From Lactarius indigo (lineage: Eukaryota; Basidiomycota; Agaricomycetes; Russulales; Russulaceae): a stretch of 64,000 nt of DNA. The position numbers and the translations under genes were made by a program. Below, piece after piece: positions 1 through 10,657 of the stretch. Positions within the stretch are counted from its first letter, which is position 1, and each line of letters starts with the position of its first letter. The notes below the pieces were generated by a model. It was not told the DNA's origin and did not search any database. It saw only the letters and a list, made by a program, of their open reading frames with translations. The stretch is taken from positions 1-64,000 of the forward strand of contig JAFKAC010000004.1 in NCBI GenBank assembly GCA_025766275.1, given 5' to 3'.

Positions 1-113
1 CGCGTACGATGAGTGGCATGCTTCGAAGTCGAAGGCCACGGGTTTGCACTCGTAGTGGAGGCATAAAGAAGTGCAATCAGAACAGAGGAGAGGAGCTTAG
101 AGAACGAGGCCAT
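1..113 (-). CDS. Fungalysin (M36) metallopeptidase copy 1, 5' end only
   Basis: This is the first coding exon of a secreted fungalysin, cut by the window edge. The start codon is the complement of 111-113. The peptide begins [16 protein letters not shown], a hydrophobic signal peptide nearly identical to the starts of the copies at 13098, 17416 and 20813, and continues into the same K-H-A-T-H-R-T stretch. Fungalysins are zinc endopeptidases made as prepropeptides and secreted for protein breakdown. The catalytic part lies outside the window, so integrity cannot be judged. Identity rests on the paralogues in this window. Confidence 0.8.
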   Translation of the reverse strand, partial: MASFSKLLSSVLIALLYASTTSANPWPSTSKHATHRT

Positions 114-890
114 TGCTGATTAATGCACACGACAAGAGACGATAGAAGACCTGCGAGATAGACTTGCAGCTGAAGACTAGAGTGTCGAACAATGCACTTA
201 TTATAAACCGCATAATCTCAGTTACGGGCTAGCATATGATGTGATAGAAATGAACCCGCGAGAACAGCAAGGGGGTGCCACGCGGAAAACGTCATATTGA
301 TGTTGAGCGCACGCATGGAGGTGCACGCTCCGGCGACGTACTACGTACGGATAAGTACGCTTAAAGGTTCCAGGAACAAAAAACGTCCAGAGTCTTGGGA
401 CAAATCAGTACAGAGCTGAGTGAAATGCCTGTCGATGACTCTTGGGGAAGTTACTGACACGAAGGTAGTGAGACATATGTGGCAACGTGACCCAGCGAAT
501 TCCGGCCCTGAAGGCATTCGGGGATCAGTCAGAACGAGGCTCTCATAGTCGTGGGACGCCAAGGGAAAGTGGTGAGAGCGGGAGAGTTAGATCGTGGCTT
601 TACTCAGAGGTCTCGGAGTAATGCAGAGACCGAGGTTCAATGTTGAGGCCATTGAGGGCACACACTTCCATACTGGGAAAAGGACCCCAATAGCAACTAA
701 GGTCAACCGACGGGAACTGGTGCCTACCGAAAGGAAACTCATCGTGAGTGCAGGGTCTACTAACCGTGACCGTTGACCTTCTCACGCGCCAGATTCAGGA
801 CCTATTTGTGGAGTTTTGTTCTCACGATTACCGCCTAAAACGGACAATAACTGCCAAAACACCGAAGCTCAAAGACCTTGGCTGCAAAGC
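114..890 (-). promoter_or_regulatory. Upstream block of fungalysin copy 1, shared by all four copies
   Basis: Non-coding sequence homologous to the regions upstream of the other three fungalysin genes. A TATA-like TTTATAAT (complement of about 200-207) lies about 90 bp before the start codon. A 20-bp box (CATAGTCGTGGGACGCCAAG on the + strand, 544-563) lies 431 bp upstream. It recurs in the other copies at 421-434 bp. The homology with copy 3 runs to about 890. Small ORFs here are not kept between copies. Confidence 0.55.
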
Positions 891-2314
891 TCGCACACTG
901 AAGACTTTTGCGCCAGAGGTTTTGCGTTGATCACAGATTGAACGTAGACTGCACATGGTGAGTGAATACCCAATCGCTGCAAACACCCCTCTTCGACTAC
1001 TCTACCCAAGGCTCTCCCATCGTGAGACTGATTCGTGAGATTAACCAGCCCCCTCAAGTCTATTTCCAACTGTGGCCTCTCGACTCTCGACTACTTAGCT
1101 TCAGGAGATAGGCTTAAATCCTCGAAACCCGTCTTACACTCCAAGGTCTTGAGTCGACTCCCCGACGCCGAAAATCTCCAGTTTCACCCTTGATGGCCGT
1201 GGCATGCTGTACGTTTCGACACGACTTGGGGTTGAGGGGAATGTGAATTCTGATTTATCTGGGCTGTATGGACTGACAAGCTGGGGGCGACAGCTTGAGT
1301 GAGTTTCCATGCAGCCGTGATGATGACCTTGCCTTTTTATTGCAATGGTCTACGGTTTCTACATTATACTATCTGTCGCGAACCGCACTCTCATTTCGTC
1401 TGTCTGTGAAAGCGTACAGGAAGTTCAAGACACGAGATTCCTCCGCTATAGCCCTGGCGGTGCAACAGATAGGGGGTGCATCAGCAAATAAAAAAAAGGT
1501 TGACAAGTGGTTATAACCGCTTATAATCGCCGTAAGCGGTCTGAGCAGGTCTGGGATTACAAATCGCCGAAAGCGATTGTGGTCGTTCGATGGTTTTGAA
1601 ATCGTTTGGCAATTATGCCCATGAATGGTAATCACTTACATTTGCTTTTGTGGATTTTATTGCCTTTCATGAACTCAAACACTTTGCTTGGGTTGTGTGT
1701 GCTTACAATCGATTATAATCTAGACTCCAGATGATAACTGGTTGGAAAAATTACTACGCACTTACTTGCCTTTAGGGTTTTTTCTCTCCACTATTTCTGT
1801 TATTTGTTTTATTATTCAACTGGTAATTATCGGACTAAGGTCTAGTTTTAAAGTATAGCATAATATAATAATCTACATTCTATATTGCAAAGGTTTGAAC
1901 ATGCGGCCTCATATTATGACAAGTGCTATTACCACTGCACCACCACATCACCAAAAACTTTCTAATAACATTATACTTAGATAGTAGGGGGAGATGCAGA
2001 GTGTCGCATGCTATTATCGTATGAAAGCTGCACCGTGATTGTATGCAGTGTATGGCCCAGGTAACCCGTGAGTATTTTTTCTGTACCTGTACCTGTTGAA
2101 ACCCTTACCCGCAGTGAGTAAGGGTACCCGTCCAAATGAATGAGGGTCAGAAAAGGGTCACAAGGGGTATATAGAACCCTTTGACCCGTGCACTCAAAAG
2201 TACCTTTATGTTTTTTTTTTGGTTCAAATCCCGTCAACGTGTGTGTTTAATACAGTCATTGTACTTCTACTCGTAAGCTATGAAGGCCTTCCTCTGAACC
2301 CGTGGACATCACTA
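891..2314. other. Intergenic, AT-rich, no gene seen
   Basis: No convincing gene. 1505-1580 contains a short hairpin-like stretch (CGCTTATAATCGCCGTAAGCG) that recurs in part at about 10105-10120, on the other side of the transposon. 1780-1990 is T-rich. I see no tRNA, protein domain or long ORF. Confidence 0.5.
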
Positions 2315-3012
2315 CCCTTGGTGTCGGTGTCAGTGTCATAGCGTTGCAGCGCCGTGTCAGTGTTGTGGCATTGTGGTCCCGCATTGGCGTCGTAGCGTTG
2401 CAGTGCCACGTCGGTGTCATAGCATCGCGGTGCTGTGTTGGTGTCGTAACGCCATGGTGCCGCGTTGGTGTTGCAGTGTTGCAGTGTTGTAGCGTTGCGG
2501 CGCTGTGTTGATGTCGCAGCACTGTGGCGCTGCGTTGGTGTCATAGCACTGCGGCGCTGCGTTGGTGTCGTAGCGCCATGGTGCCGCGTCGGCGTTGCAG
2601 CATCGTAGTGTTGTGGTGCTGTGTTGATGTCGCAGCACTGTGGCGCCACGTCGGTGTCATAGCGTCGCGGCGCCGTGTCAGTGTCGTAGCGCCGTGGTGC
2701 CGCGTCGGTGTTGCAGCGTTGCAGCGTCGTAGTGTTGCAGCGCTGCATTGATGTTGCAGCACTGTAGCGCTGCGTCGGTGTCGTAGCACCATGGTGCTGC
2801 GTTGGCATTGCAGCGTCGTAGCGTTGCAGCGCTGCGTTGATGTCACAGCACTGTGGCGCTGTGTTGGTGTCATAGCGCTGCGGCGCTGTGTCAGTATCAT
2901 AACACTGCAGTGCTGTGTCAGTGACATGGTGTTGTGGCACCGTGTTGATATCATGGCGTCACTGCACCGTGTTGTTATTGTAGCACCACCATGCCGCGTT
3001 GATGTCATAATG
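2315..3012. repeat. 27-bp minisatellite (about 26 degenerate units)
   Basis: A tandem array of 27-bp units. Typical units have the form GCG-T-GCAGTGCC-GTCGGTGTCATA with C/T changes at fixed places. Because 27 is a multiple of three, the array is open in several frames; on the minus strand one frame gives 220 codons of a 9-residue repeat of the type T-A-P-Q-R-Y-D-T-N. The variation is almost all C/T (G/A on the other strand), as expected of an old array. I read it as a non-coding minisatellite and not a gene. Confidence 0.85.
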
Positions 3013-3197
3013 TTACCCCAGGGCTTGCACAGCGTGTCAGTATCTTGTCGCAGTAGCCTAGCATCATGGCTGAGTCATGACAAGTCCCCCACGCAGTAAC
3101 GAGGCAGAAAGTGGCACGGCAAGGTACTAGTTGGAGGTGGCCAGGTAACTGTGGGCTTACGCATGGCGTAGCTGTTTGAAACCTAGAAAGGAAAAAA

Positions 3198-3218
3198 GTA
3201 GTTAGTTAGTTAGTTAGT
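3198..3218. repeat. Tetranucleotide microsatellite (GTTA)n
   Basis: Five uninterrupted copies of the unit GTTA/AGTT, between the minisatellite and the left end of the transposon. Confidence 0.8.
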
Positions 3219-3400
3219 ACATGTCAGTTAAAAGGAGGAAACTACACTTAGCTTGAGAGTTCAGTGGACGAGTGCTGAGCGCTGAGTGTTGGACGTGACG
3301 TGTTGATGCTATGGATGGGTTAGTGTTGACATGCTGACACGTTGCAAGCAACGTCCGGTCCGGCGATCTGTGTGTCCGCAAAAACCGGGCCCGTGAAAAA

Positions 3401-3430
3401 TTGTATGTACTAGGCCCCCGATAATGCCGA
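3401..3430 (+). repeat. Left terminal inverted repeat of the transposon
   Basis: A core of about 30 bp (TTGTATGTACTAGGCCCCCG then ATAATGCCG). It matches the complement of 9919-9949 with a few substitutions and small indels. Confidence 0.6.
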
Positions 3431-3780
3431 TAAGGTAGGGTATGGTTTTTTGGCTGATTTTGGCCCTCGGGGGTTGACCGGCACTGACCCCAATTCGAGC
3501 CTCATAGGTGGACATCGTACCCGGCAGTGGCCTGGCACCGGAAAATACTCATGACATGGGTGGACTTTTGTGCCCGACCTCTAGGAAGTGTAAAAAAATC
3601 GTAAAAAAATCGAACAAATCATAAAAAAATTCCTGCTACCTTGTAAAATACTCGTGCGACCACATACATACATCTGAGAAGTCCCTAGTCATCTGTGTCA
3701 TCAATCATGTTGCTTTCAACGACCCTATTTCTGCGTGAAGGCCTCAAAAGGCCCCTGACTGCTGTAAGAACGCCTGACTG

Positions 3781-5002
3781 TCAGAGTTCAGGCCTTGGAA
3801 TATATTTTCGAAGGGTCCTGGTAGGAAGCTCAAGGAAGTGGCTCGCAGTAGACCGGCGAACCATACTTGGTGGTACAATGCAGAGGAACGCGAGTGAGGA
3901 AAGATGTGCAAAACGCATGGTCCGTGTGGCCATGCACTCCATGGTTCGAAATTGGCGCTGTCGAATGTGCTGATAGCACCGCACTGCAAGGTAAGAGAGT
4001 GCACCAATTGATGTAGTTGATGACGTCCATGAGTGTTTTGCGTTCTTGGCACCACTCTTCTCGTACATCGTAAGTACTGAGGAATATTGAGCATGAGAAC
4101 GGTCAAATAATAACTTAGACTCACCTTCCACTAACACGAGATTGTCGTCAACCACAGCGAGACCAAAACACCCATTTGTGAGGGAAACAAGAAGACCAAT
4201 CTTAGCCGATGCCAGAGATTCCGTGTTCTTGAGTGGTGCAAATGCGTTGGCCCGCAGCTTCACAATCTGTTATGTGAAGACTCGGATTGAGTGATTCTTG
4301 TCATACAACAAGCAGTACGAAGTTACTCACACCATTTGCTGATCTTCGAGCAGCAGCCTGGGCATTGGCAGTGTTCCCAGACGCCATAGAGTCACTGCCA
4401 GCCAGGAAGGAGCCTGCAGCAGCTTTTTCAGTAGTCCACCGGTTGCGACGATTCAAGCCTGTGCTTTCCAGTTTGTGCCAACTCAGAACTAGCTTTGACT
4501 ATCTCATTAATTTTCTGTGAAAGTTGTTGCCGCTCTGAGTCTGGTGAAGCTGCCGCCTTCAGCTTGTGAGAAAAGGGCAACTTGTGAGAATCTGAACTGG
4601 CTACCTTTCCGAGCCCTTGAGAACCCCCTGTCGTGCAACACGCACAGAACTTGCTTCTTCCTCAGACTGGTGCTTGAATCTCATGTGGACGAGCGTTGAG
4701 AGCTCACTGAATGACTCGGACTCCATGGTTGGGTCCAGCGTGCTGATGATATGATCAGAGACAAGTCAGAATTCCGCTGTCAAGCAGGGCTTACCTTGGT
4801 TGGCCAGATATGCCAGTGGATGATCCTATGGAATGTGAGCCGATATTTGTGAGGTTGTCTTGGACCAGTGTGTGCTCAGCTGGTGTGAGATTTTCGACTT
4901 CCATGAGGATTTCTAAAACGCGTTGCATAAGTTTCAGCTTGCATGTTGGGGTCTCCATCCGGAAGTGATTCACTATTATAATTGGACTGTTACTGGTGCA
5001 AG
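3781..5002 (-). pseudogene. 3' part of the transposon gene, eroded
   Basis: Short exon-like blocks follow the core. One near 4790-4970 encodes a helical stretch with MQRVLEILMEVENLTPAEH. One near 4600-4740 includes SFSELSTLVHMRFKHQ. One near 4300-4450 includes NRRNRWTTEKAAAGSFLAGS. A last one at 3781-4263 includes NGCFGLAVVDDNLVLVEG and MYEKSGAKNAKHSW. The frame between the second and third blocks is not continuous. Exon boundaries are uncertain; the assignment rests on position and on continuity of the conserved blocks. Confidence 0.4.
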
Positions 5003-5004
5003 TG

Positions 5005-6958
5005 TTATATAAGTTGAGACACGTACATCCTCTCTTGGTCTGCAAAGTTCAGACATGCTGCCGCATACGTGTATTCATTGAGGCGAGCCTGGGCCTGGCT
5101 ATCAAGTCCCGACAGTTGATTGCTGGAGTCTAGGGCATCCTGTAAAGCACGGCGATCAGGGGCTTGAGATGGAGTGTCTTCGGGTTCATCCAAGCTATCG
5201 CCATCTTCATCGGGCACTGGTGTGCATGTTGCTGACTCAGTGATAGTCTGATGAAGGGAGACAGGAGTGTGCCCGCTAGCATGGTAATAACCTAGGATAT
5301 CCCATAAGGTGCTGGCTTCATCAAATGCGAGTACAGAAGCCTGTGTTATCTCGTGATCAGATGGAAACTCGGAGAGAATTCCCAGGGGTATGTCGCCTGC
5401 ATCAAAATACGTATGTGAGTAACCAGCTGCAGTGCGTCGAAAGTCGGTCTTTATGTTCTTGGCTTTGCAGGCTGCCATTAGGCGTACATTTAGTTTGGGT
5501 ATCATTCGTAAGACGTCGAGCATGGTGAAATCGGGTATGAGTGACCTCAAAAGTCCAAATATGTGCTTGTTGGCCTCACTCCCGTGCATCCAAGGAAGGA
5601 GTGGGAATACTGTGTCGAGATGGTCCCTGTGGATAAATACTAGACCAATGAGACCCTCTACAAGGATGTCGATGATGTCATCTGCGGCTGCTGATATGAA
5701 ATATCGATTTTCTGGATAGCCTGATCGTTGAAGGAAGGACTTCCACATTTCCTTGAAGAACAGCATGCGGAGTACCATCTTCACACGTTCAGCATGTGGG
5801 ATGTTGCGGTTCTCATAGGCATCTATGAGTTCTCCAATGACAAAAAGGTATATCGGGAGTCCAAGGTTAGCACTTCCGTGCTGAGAGACACAGTATTGCA
5901 GGAATGGTGCTGAAAATAGACGTGCAGCTGCACGATCGTCTTGTCTATCGAGTCGGTCCACATCGCGCCAGTAGAGAGGGCTGTTATCTTTGGACGCCAA
6001 GCTTTGTATTTGCTCATAATAGATGGGAAAATTACCAAGTATTAAGAGCCGTGCACCCGAGAACAGATTGTTGCGGCCTGTCTTGTGGCAGTGTTTTGGG
6101 TCCTGTGTGACAGCAATATACCGCCCATGCACATACAAGAGTGATATCTTGATAGCTTCTGATTGAGGGCTATGGGGATGGGGTATTGTATGCCTTATAG
6201 CTTTAGCAAAACCATTATGAACAAGGATTCGACGAGCCTCACGCTCGATAACACTCCCATCGGAACCAAGAGATATGATGCATAGTGACTTCTCTGAGGC
6301 AAGAAGTATGTCCAGAAGGTGCTGTTCCATGTCAGCAAGTGCAGTAGCGTCTGTTGAGGAAGCAAGGGGTATAACAGCTAGTATTAGGGGAGGCACATGG
6401 GGAAGTGGTATCTGAAGCACCCAAAGCCGCAGTTTTGTAGCAAGCAGTCCTCGGGAACGTTCAATCTGGCTGGCGAGTGTATTGACATCAGCAATTTCGA
6501 GTGGGTTACCAGCATTCCCAACCAGGAAACCACTTGTCTTCATGCTTATCATAGTATGGTCGGAATGCTGGAAGTAGCTTTGTGTCGTCAACGCTTAGTG
6601 CAAGGGGAGCATTGACAGGATATCTGTAGTCCTCAAGGTACTTTAAAGCACGCTCAAGTACCTGGGGAGAGATCCCTTGACGGAAACCAGGAGACTTTGA
6701 ACGCTTGTCAAGGAAGCTTCTTTCAGTCCGCCCAGCAAATTCCTGGCGAAAGGAGCGATATGCTTCTGGGCGTATGCAGAGGAGTTCATGACACCAGTCA
6801 TCAAAAGCTGGTGGGTATTTCATGTTCTGGAGTCCACGTCCCTGAACACGCCGCTCAGCTTGACCTGTAATGACTTGCACAAGGTCCAGGAAAACTGGTT
6901 TGTCGTCAAAGTTTCCTGCAACAACTTGGCCCACAAAGTGCGTCAATGTTTCACTATG
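5005..6958 (-). CDS. P-element/THAP9-like DDE transposase core
   Basis: About 650 residues over two ORFs joined across a one-base frame break at 6527-6529. Visible blocks in order: GRGLQNMKYPPAFDDWCHEL; ALSVDDTKLLPAF (candidate first acidic residue); ISLGSDGSVIER (second); QDPKHCHKTGRNNLFSGAR, resembling the D-P-x-H-x-x-K-N-x-R-N-N block of P/THAP9 transposases; DRQDDRAAARLFS; and LLPWMHGSEANKHIFG (candidate third, Glu). The RNase-H-like assignment is inference from the spacing of these blocks. A hAT or KDZ origin was considered, but the D-P-K-H block favours the P superfamily. Confidence 0.5.
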
Positions 6959-6959
6959 A

Positions 6960-8151
6960 CTGGAGGTCTATGTGTGCACTCAGTGGCAAGTAGAATCCTG
7001 AATTGACTGTAGAACTTACCCCATTGATTAGTTCACTGAATCCGAGACTATACATTTTCCCAATCTCAGCAGGCTGGTAGATGTGAGGGATATATCCACG
7101 GTTTTCATTAGGTGCAGGTTTCCTCATGATTGCTTTCTTGAAGGCAGGGAGCGTAAGCAATGCCTTGCACGCCTTACATGGCTCTAGGGATCCATCACTG
7201 GCTGTTTGAGCGTCCCCCTCACAAGGTTTTTTTCCAAGAGCGTGAACTGTCTTCATCAAATGATCAACAGACCAGCAATGTGTTTGTTTTTGCTTCAGCC
7301 GTACAAGTTCCTTCTTGTCAGAGGAGAGGTTTTTGAATTCGTCAGAGAAAAGAGACCTGGCAATGGTGTGAAGGTCGGTACCACCAGCACTTGCCACAGA
7401 AGTTCGTGTGAAATACTGGCGTAAATATATGCTGTCCCTCTCTGTGAGCCCAGGACATGGCAGAGACTCAGAGGTTGGTGTTGAAGACTCGGAGGGGGAA
7501 CTCGACTGTGATGGAGTTGAGGAGCCATTGGAGCATGTACTTGCTGGTAGTACGACCACTCCGAAGCGTTCAAGGGTCTTCATGCTGCCCATACTTGTTG
7601 AATATGAACAGTCTTTGACATGTTGCTTGAACCGTTCCTTCTCGTAAGGTGCTGCCATCAGATACCATCCACCACAGACAGAGTGCTTCACGTAGCGCAC
7701 ACGGCTTGGGTTAGATTCATCAACCTCGAACTCAGGGTCCAGTTCTGCAAGCTTCTTCTTGTACTTGTTCCACCGCTTCATGTCCCGGACAAAAGTACCA
7801 TTGTGAATACTTTCATTGGCCTTGCGCTTCGACAATGCTTGCTTGCTGGTACCAGTGGGTACAGTGATTCGTACTTGCGCTTGCTTGCCGTCTTGAGCCT
7901 GAGTTACAGCTGGTGGATATGCAAGGGTTCGAGGGTGCTTTTTTTCTAGCTGGTGTGGCACTCAAATTTGATGGCGAAAGTGAGCGCTTTATGTTTTTTG
8001 CTGTTGGGAGAACCAACGGACTTGATGGGATGGATGTTGACAAGTCTGAGGTTGACATGTCCGTGGCATGCGATGGAGAAGGCAATACACTGGCAGCTGG
8101 TGGCAGAGGGACGACATCTACGTCTGTGGTTGGCTCTGTGATCATTGATAG
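6960..8151 (-). CDS. Linker and zinc-finger segment of the transposon protein
   Basis: This is the second exon of the element gene. It starts with a Ser/Pro/Thr-rich linker, then a basic stretch (R-K-K, K-R-K) that could act as a nuclear signal. One C2HC-like finger follows (SVCGGWYLMAAPYEKERF, then H-V-K-D-C), in which the usual first Cys appears to be His. A further cysteine pair lies in CKACKALLTLPAF, followed by a conserved block ending YIPHIYQPAEIGKMY. The frame changes in the A7/T7 run at 7939-7945. I infer DNA binding; the exact zinc-finger class is unassigned. Confidence 0.5.
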
Positions 8152-8204
8152 CTATAAAATTTGTGAGAAAATGCAAATGCGCTACATTAAGACATAGTAC
8201 TCAC

Positions 8205-9434
8205 CGGAATCCGATGGCTTTCTGAGAACTCCAAAATACTGAGAAACTCAGAGACGCGCAGGCGTTCCCGACTTGACTTGGTCCAGAGCTTGTCACCAAA
8301 TACATGGTGCTTCATGGTATTGATTGTGATGACACCGCAGGAGTATGCGTCCGTCTGGCATGCACAAGGTAACTGCTGAAGTGCCGAGAACTGATTTTGA
8401 GGACAAAAAAGGCCCAACCATGTCCTGAGGCGTTTCTCGAAGCCAGCTGGTGGGTCTCGCCTCATTGAATCGCCCCAAGCAATTGTTCTAGCCTGGAAGT
8501 CAATAAGCAAGCAGGCCCAATGACCGGGGGGTGAAAATGCGACTGCCACGACCCGAATATCTGTGGAACAACTTGAAATGATTGAACCAAGCCGAATAAC
8601 AGACTGGGGGGCCTTGTTCATGTAGTCGTGTGTGATAGGAGTTGTCTCTAGTAGTGGGGACGTGAGGATATGGGCAGCGAAGTCAGACTGAACGATTTCT
8701 GTGTGGGGGACCATACGAGAGAGGGACTCATGGTGAAAATGTACTGCAGCATTCACCATGGTGTCGAGATGAGTATCTGAGAGCCACTCTGGTGATAGGA
8801 AAGTTGCCATGTCCGTTATGCTGAGTCCGGATCCAAGCCCCTTGATGTGGTCTTTCCATGGAACTGTGCGTAAGAGTGTCATCACCCGAGAAATAGACTG
8901 TGCTGGTATGTTGTCTCGCTGCTCATCCACCCACATTAGTGCATCACTCCAAGCACGCTTCGCTGTATCAACCTCGACGATAAGGGCCCATGCTCCCAGA
9001 GCATCAAATGGCAGGAAGATGCCTCTCTTCTCCCAGTGTTGTATCGATATCTTGCCATCGAGCATTGCCTGACCAGAATGGGCCCTCAGCATGTTGAGGA
9101 GGTCACGAGAAGGGAAAGGGAGTTGTAGACATTCAGAGGATGTGTGTGTAGCGTTGTTACATGAAAATATATCTTTAGGGTTGACTCCTTGGATGGGCCG
9201 TGTGATTGGAGGGATGGCGAAGTCAAGGAGTAGCAATACAGGAAGGGATGGGGGTGGTAGAAGTGATGTCACCGTTGGCAGGGCAGATGTTCGACGACAA
9301 AGCTCATCAGAGACATAGTTTGGTACGTTGCGATATTGTTGGCCTTTTCCGATCCAGAGATTCATATCACCAAACTCATCTGTGGTGAGATCAGTGAGAA
9401 TGGCAGGTGCAGGCGGCTCAGAAGTAGCTGACAT
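8205..9434 (-). CDS. Ulp1-like (C48) cysteine protease domain of the transposon
   Basis: A 410-residue exon starting MSATSEPPAPA (ATG complement of 9432-9434; an in-frame upstream extension exists but is less likely). The C-terminal half has the C48 catalytic layout: His in PGHWACLLID, Asp in AWGDS, and Gln plus Cys in QTDAYSCG. A block before it, LSPEWLSDTHLD, matches the usual Ulp1 entry motif (W-L-x-D). Ulp1 proteases cleave SUMO-type conjugates. Ulp1 domains are known passengers of eukaryotic DNA transposons, for example Mutator-like and KDZ elements, but their role there is unclear. The exon is open throughout and all catalytic residues are present. Confidence 0.75.
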
Positions 9435-9918
9435 CGTGTTGGCAATGTCCAGTGGAAAGACGGTAGAAAATAGTAAAGAAAAAAAATCGAATTCATAGCA
9501 AATATATACACAGATGTGCTCATAAGATTGTGTCGCAGCAGCATAGAAAGGGTGTGGAAAGACCACTGGCATAGTACCGACATAGACGAGCAAGTGTTGA
9601 GTAATGGTATGTGACTGCTAGTGTTCTGTGGCAAGCTGAACAAAGACGAATTGCTGCTGAACAGTAGCTGAGCTGAGCTGATAAAGACAGAGAATACTGC
9701 CGAACTGCTGCCGACTGTGGTCAACCTTTGACCACTAATGGGTGGACCGATCCCCGACCTAATACTGGAGGCACTCTGGAGGCACGTCTCGGGGGTGGAC
9801 CGGAAACCCAACCTCGTTCTGAAAAAGGAAACCAAATGGGTGGACAAGTGGTAGCCGATACCCAACCCTCCTTCTATAAGAGGTATACGAAAGGGTGGAC
9901 CCGACCCCGACATTAATC

Positions 9919-9949
9919 AGCATTATCGGGGGGCCTTATGTACTTACAA
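9919..9949 (-). repeat. Right terminal inverted repeat of the transposon
   Basis: Complement of the left repeat. On the + strand it reads CAGCATTATCGGGGGGCC and runs into TATGTACTTACAA. Confidence 0.6.
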
Positions 9950-9972
9950 GTCGGCCACAAGACTTTCACGGG

Positions 9973-10657
9973 AATTACAAGCGCTTACAGCTGGGCTGCG
10001 TGTGACCATGAGAAACATAAGCACTTATATGCGGCATATAACAATCCATTCGGAATCACGGCCCAATACGAGCAATTGTTATTTCAAGATAAGTCCGAAT
10101 CCGATTATAATCTCCGTAAGCTCTTTCGATTTTGGTAAGCACATAAAATTTTAATTTTAATTTGCTGATGTGATGCACTTTTCTAAGTCCATCCGCTCGG
10201 TATTTGACATGTCCCAGCCAGCCTCAGGATAAACAAATGGTGCGTGCCTTTCTGAAAAATGAATGTTGCAGTGGCGAGAACATGTCGTCGTAGCTTGGAC
10301 TCGAAGTTTTGCTGAATTGACGCACTCGAAAGAAAAAAGTCTTGATCATGCGAGACTCTGGTTGCTCTTTCCAAAGAGTATCAATCTACGTTTAGACACT
10401 CGATTCGAGTACGGCTGCGTCTCTCCCCGCAATAGAGCCACCCCGATTGTCACGGTAAAACATTTCTTGTGATACCCATCTTTTACGCTCTCGCGACCGA
10501 CATTTGGTCGAAGACAAGACAGTCAACAACACTGTGACGACTTTGTACGATAACCAAACGTACAATTTTTAGAGTACAATGTCAACTGTCACAACGTCAC
10601 ACGCCTACTCCTCACCCCCTATGGCCCTATGGTACTGGAAAGTTAATATAAAAAACT
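9973..10657. other. Intergenic, no gene seen
   Basis: AT-rich sequence between the transposon and the 3' end of fungalysin copy 2. It holds TTATAATCTCCGTAAGC near 10105-10121, a near match to a segment at about 1517-1535. The last 30 bases match sequence found just downstream of the stop codons of fungalysin copies 3 and 4. Confidence 0.4.

Larger units (their letters stand above)
3781..9434 (-). pseudogene. Ulp1-zinc finger-transposase gene, frame-broken
   Basis: One transcription unit appears to run from the ATG at 9434 to a stop at 3781. The Ulp1 exon ends at 8205 (donor GTGAGT). It joins in phase 0 to the next exon at 8151 (acceptor TATAG), so protease and downstream parts would form one polypeptide. 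The reading frame then breaks in a T7 run (7939-7945), again across the junction near 6955-7020 where no in-frame splice is visible, again in the three A's at 6527-6529, and probably again in the 3' part near 4440-4480. Conserved blocks continue through every break, down to a C-terminal block at 3781-4263. I infer a recently inactivated transposase, or sequencing errors at the homopolymers. Confidence 0.6.
3390..9972 (-). mobile_element. Decayed DNA transposon with Ulp1-transposase gene
   Basis: An element of about 6.6 kb bounded by imperfect inverted repeats. The left end, read forward, has TTGTATGTACTAGGCCCCCG followed by ATAATGC. The right end, read in complement, has TTGTAAGTACATAAGGCCCC followed by CCCGATAATGC. 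CCCGTGAAA occurs further out on both sides (3390-3398 and the complement of 9964-9972). Variants of GGGTGGAC repeat near both ends (about 3508, 3558, 9737, 9794, 9838, 9893). Inside is one minus-strand gene reading Ulp1 protease, zinc fingers, then a DDE-type core. No clear target-site duplication was found, so the exact ends are uncertain. Several frame breaks suggest it is no longer autonomous. Confidence 0.65.

Noticed and set aside
341..562. Small minus ORF with SHDYESLVLTDP, similar ones near 13506, 17755 and 21097
   Set aside because: The similarity comes from the duplicated promoter block. Length and frame differ between copies and no start or domain is kept.
2278..2940. 220-codon minus ORF in the minisatellite
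   Set aside because: It is only the 27-bp repeat read in one frame; other frames are also open and no non-repeat domain is present.
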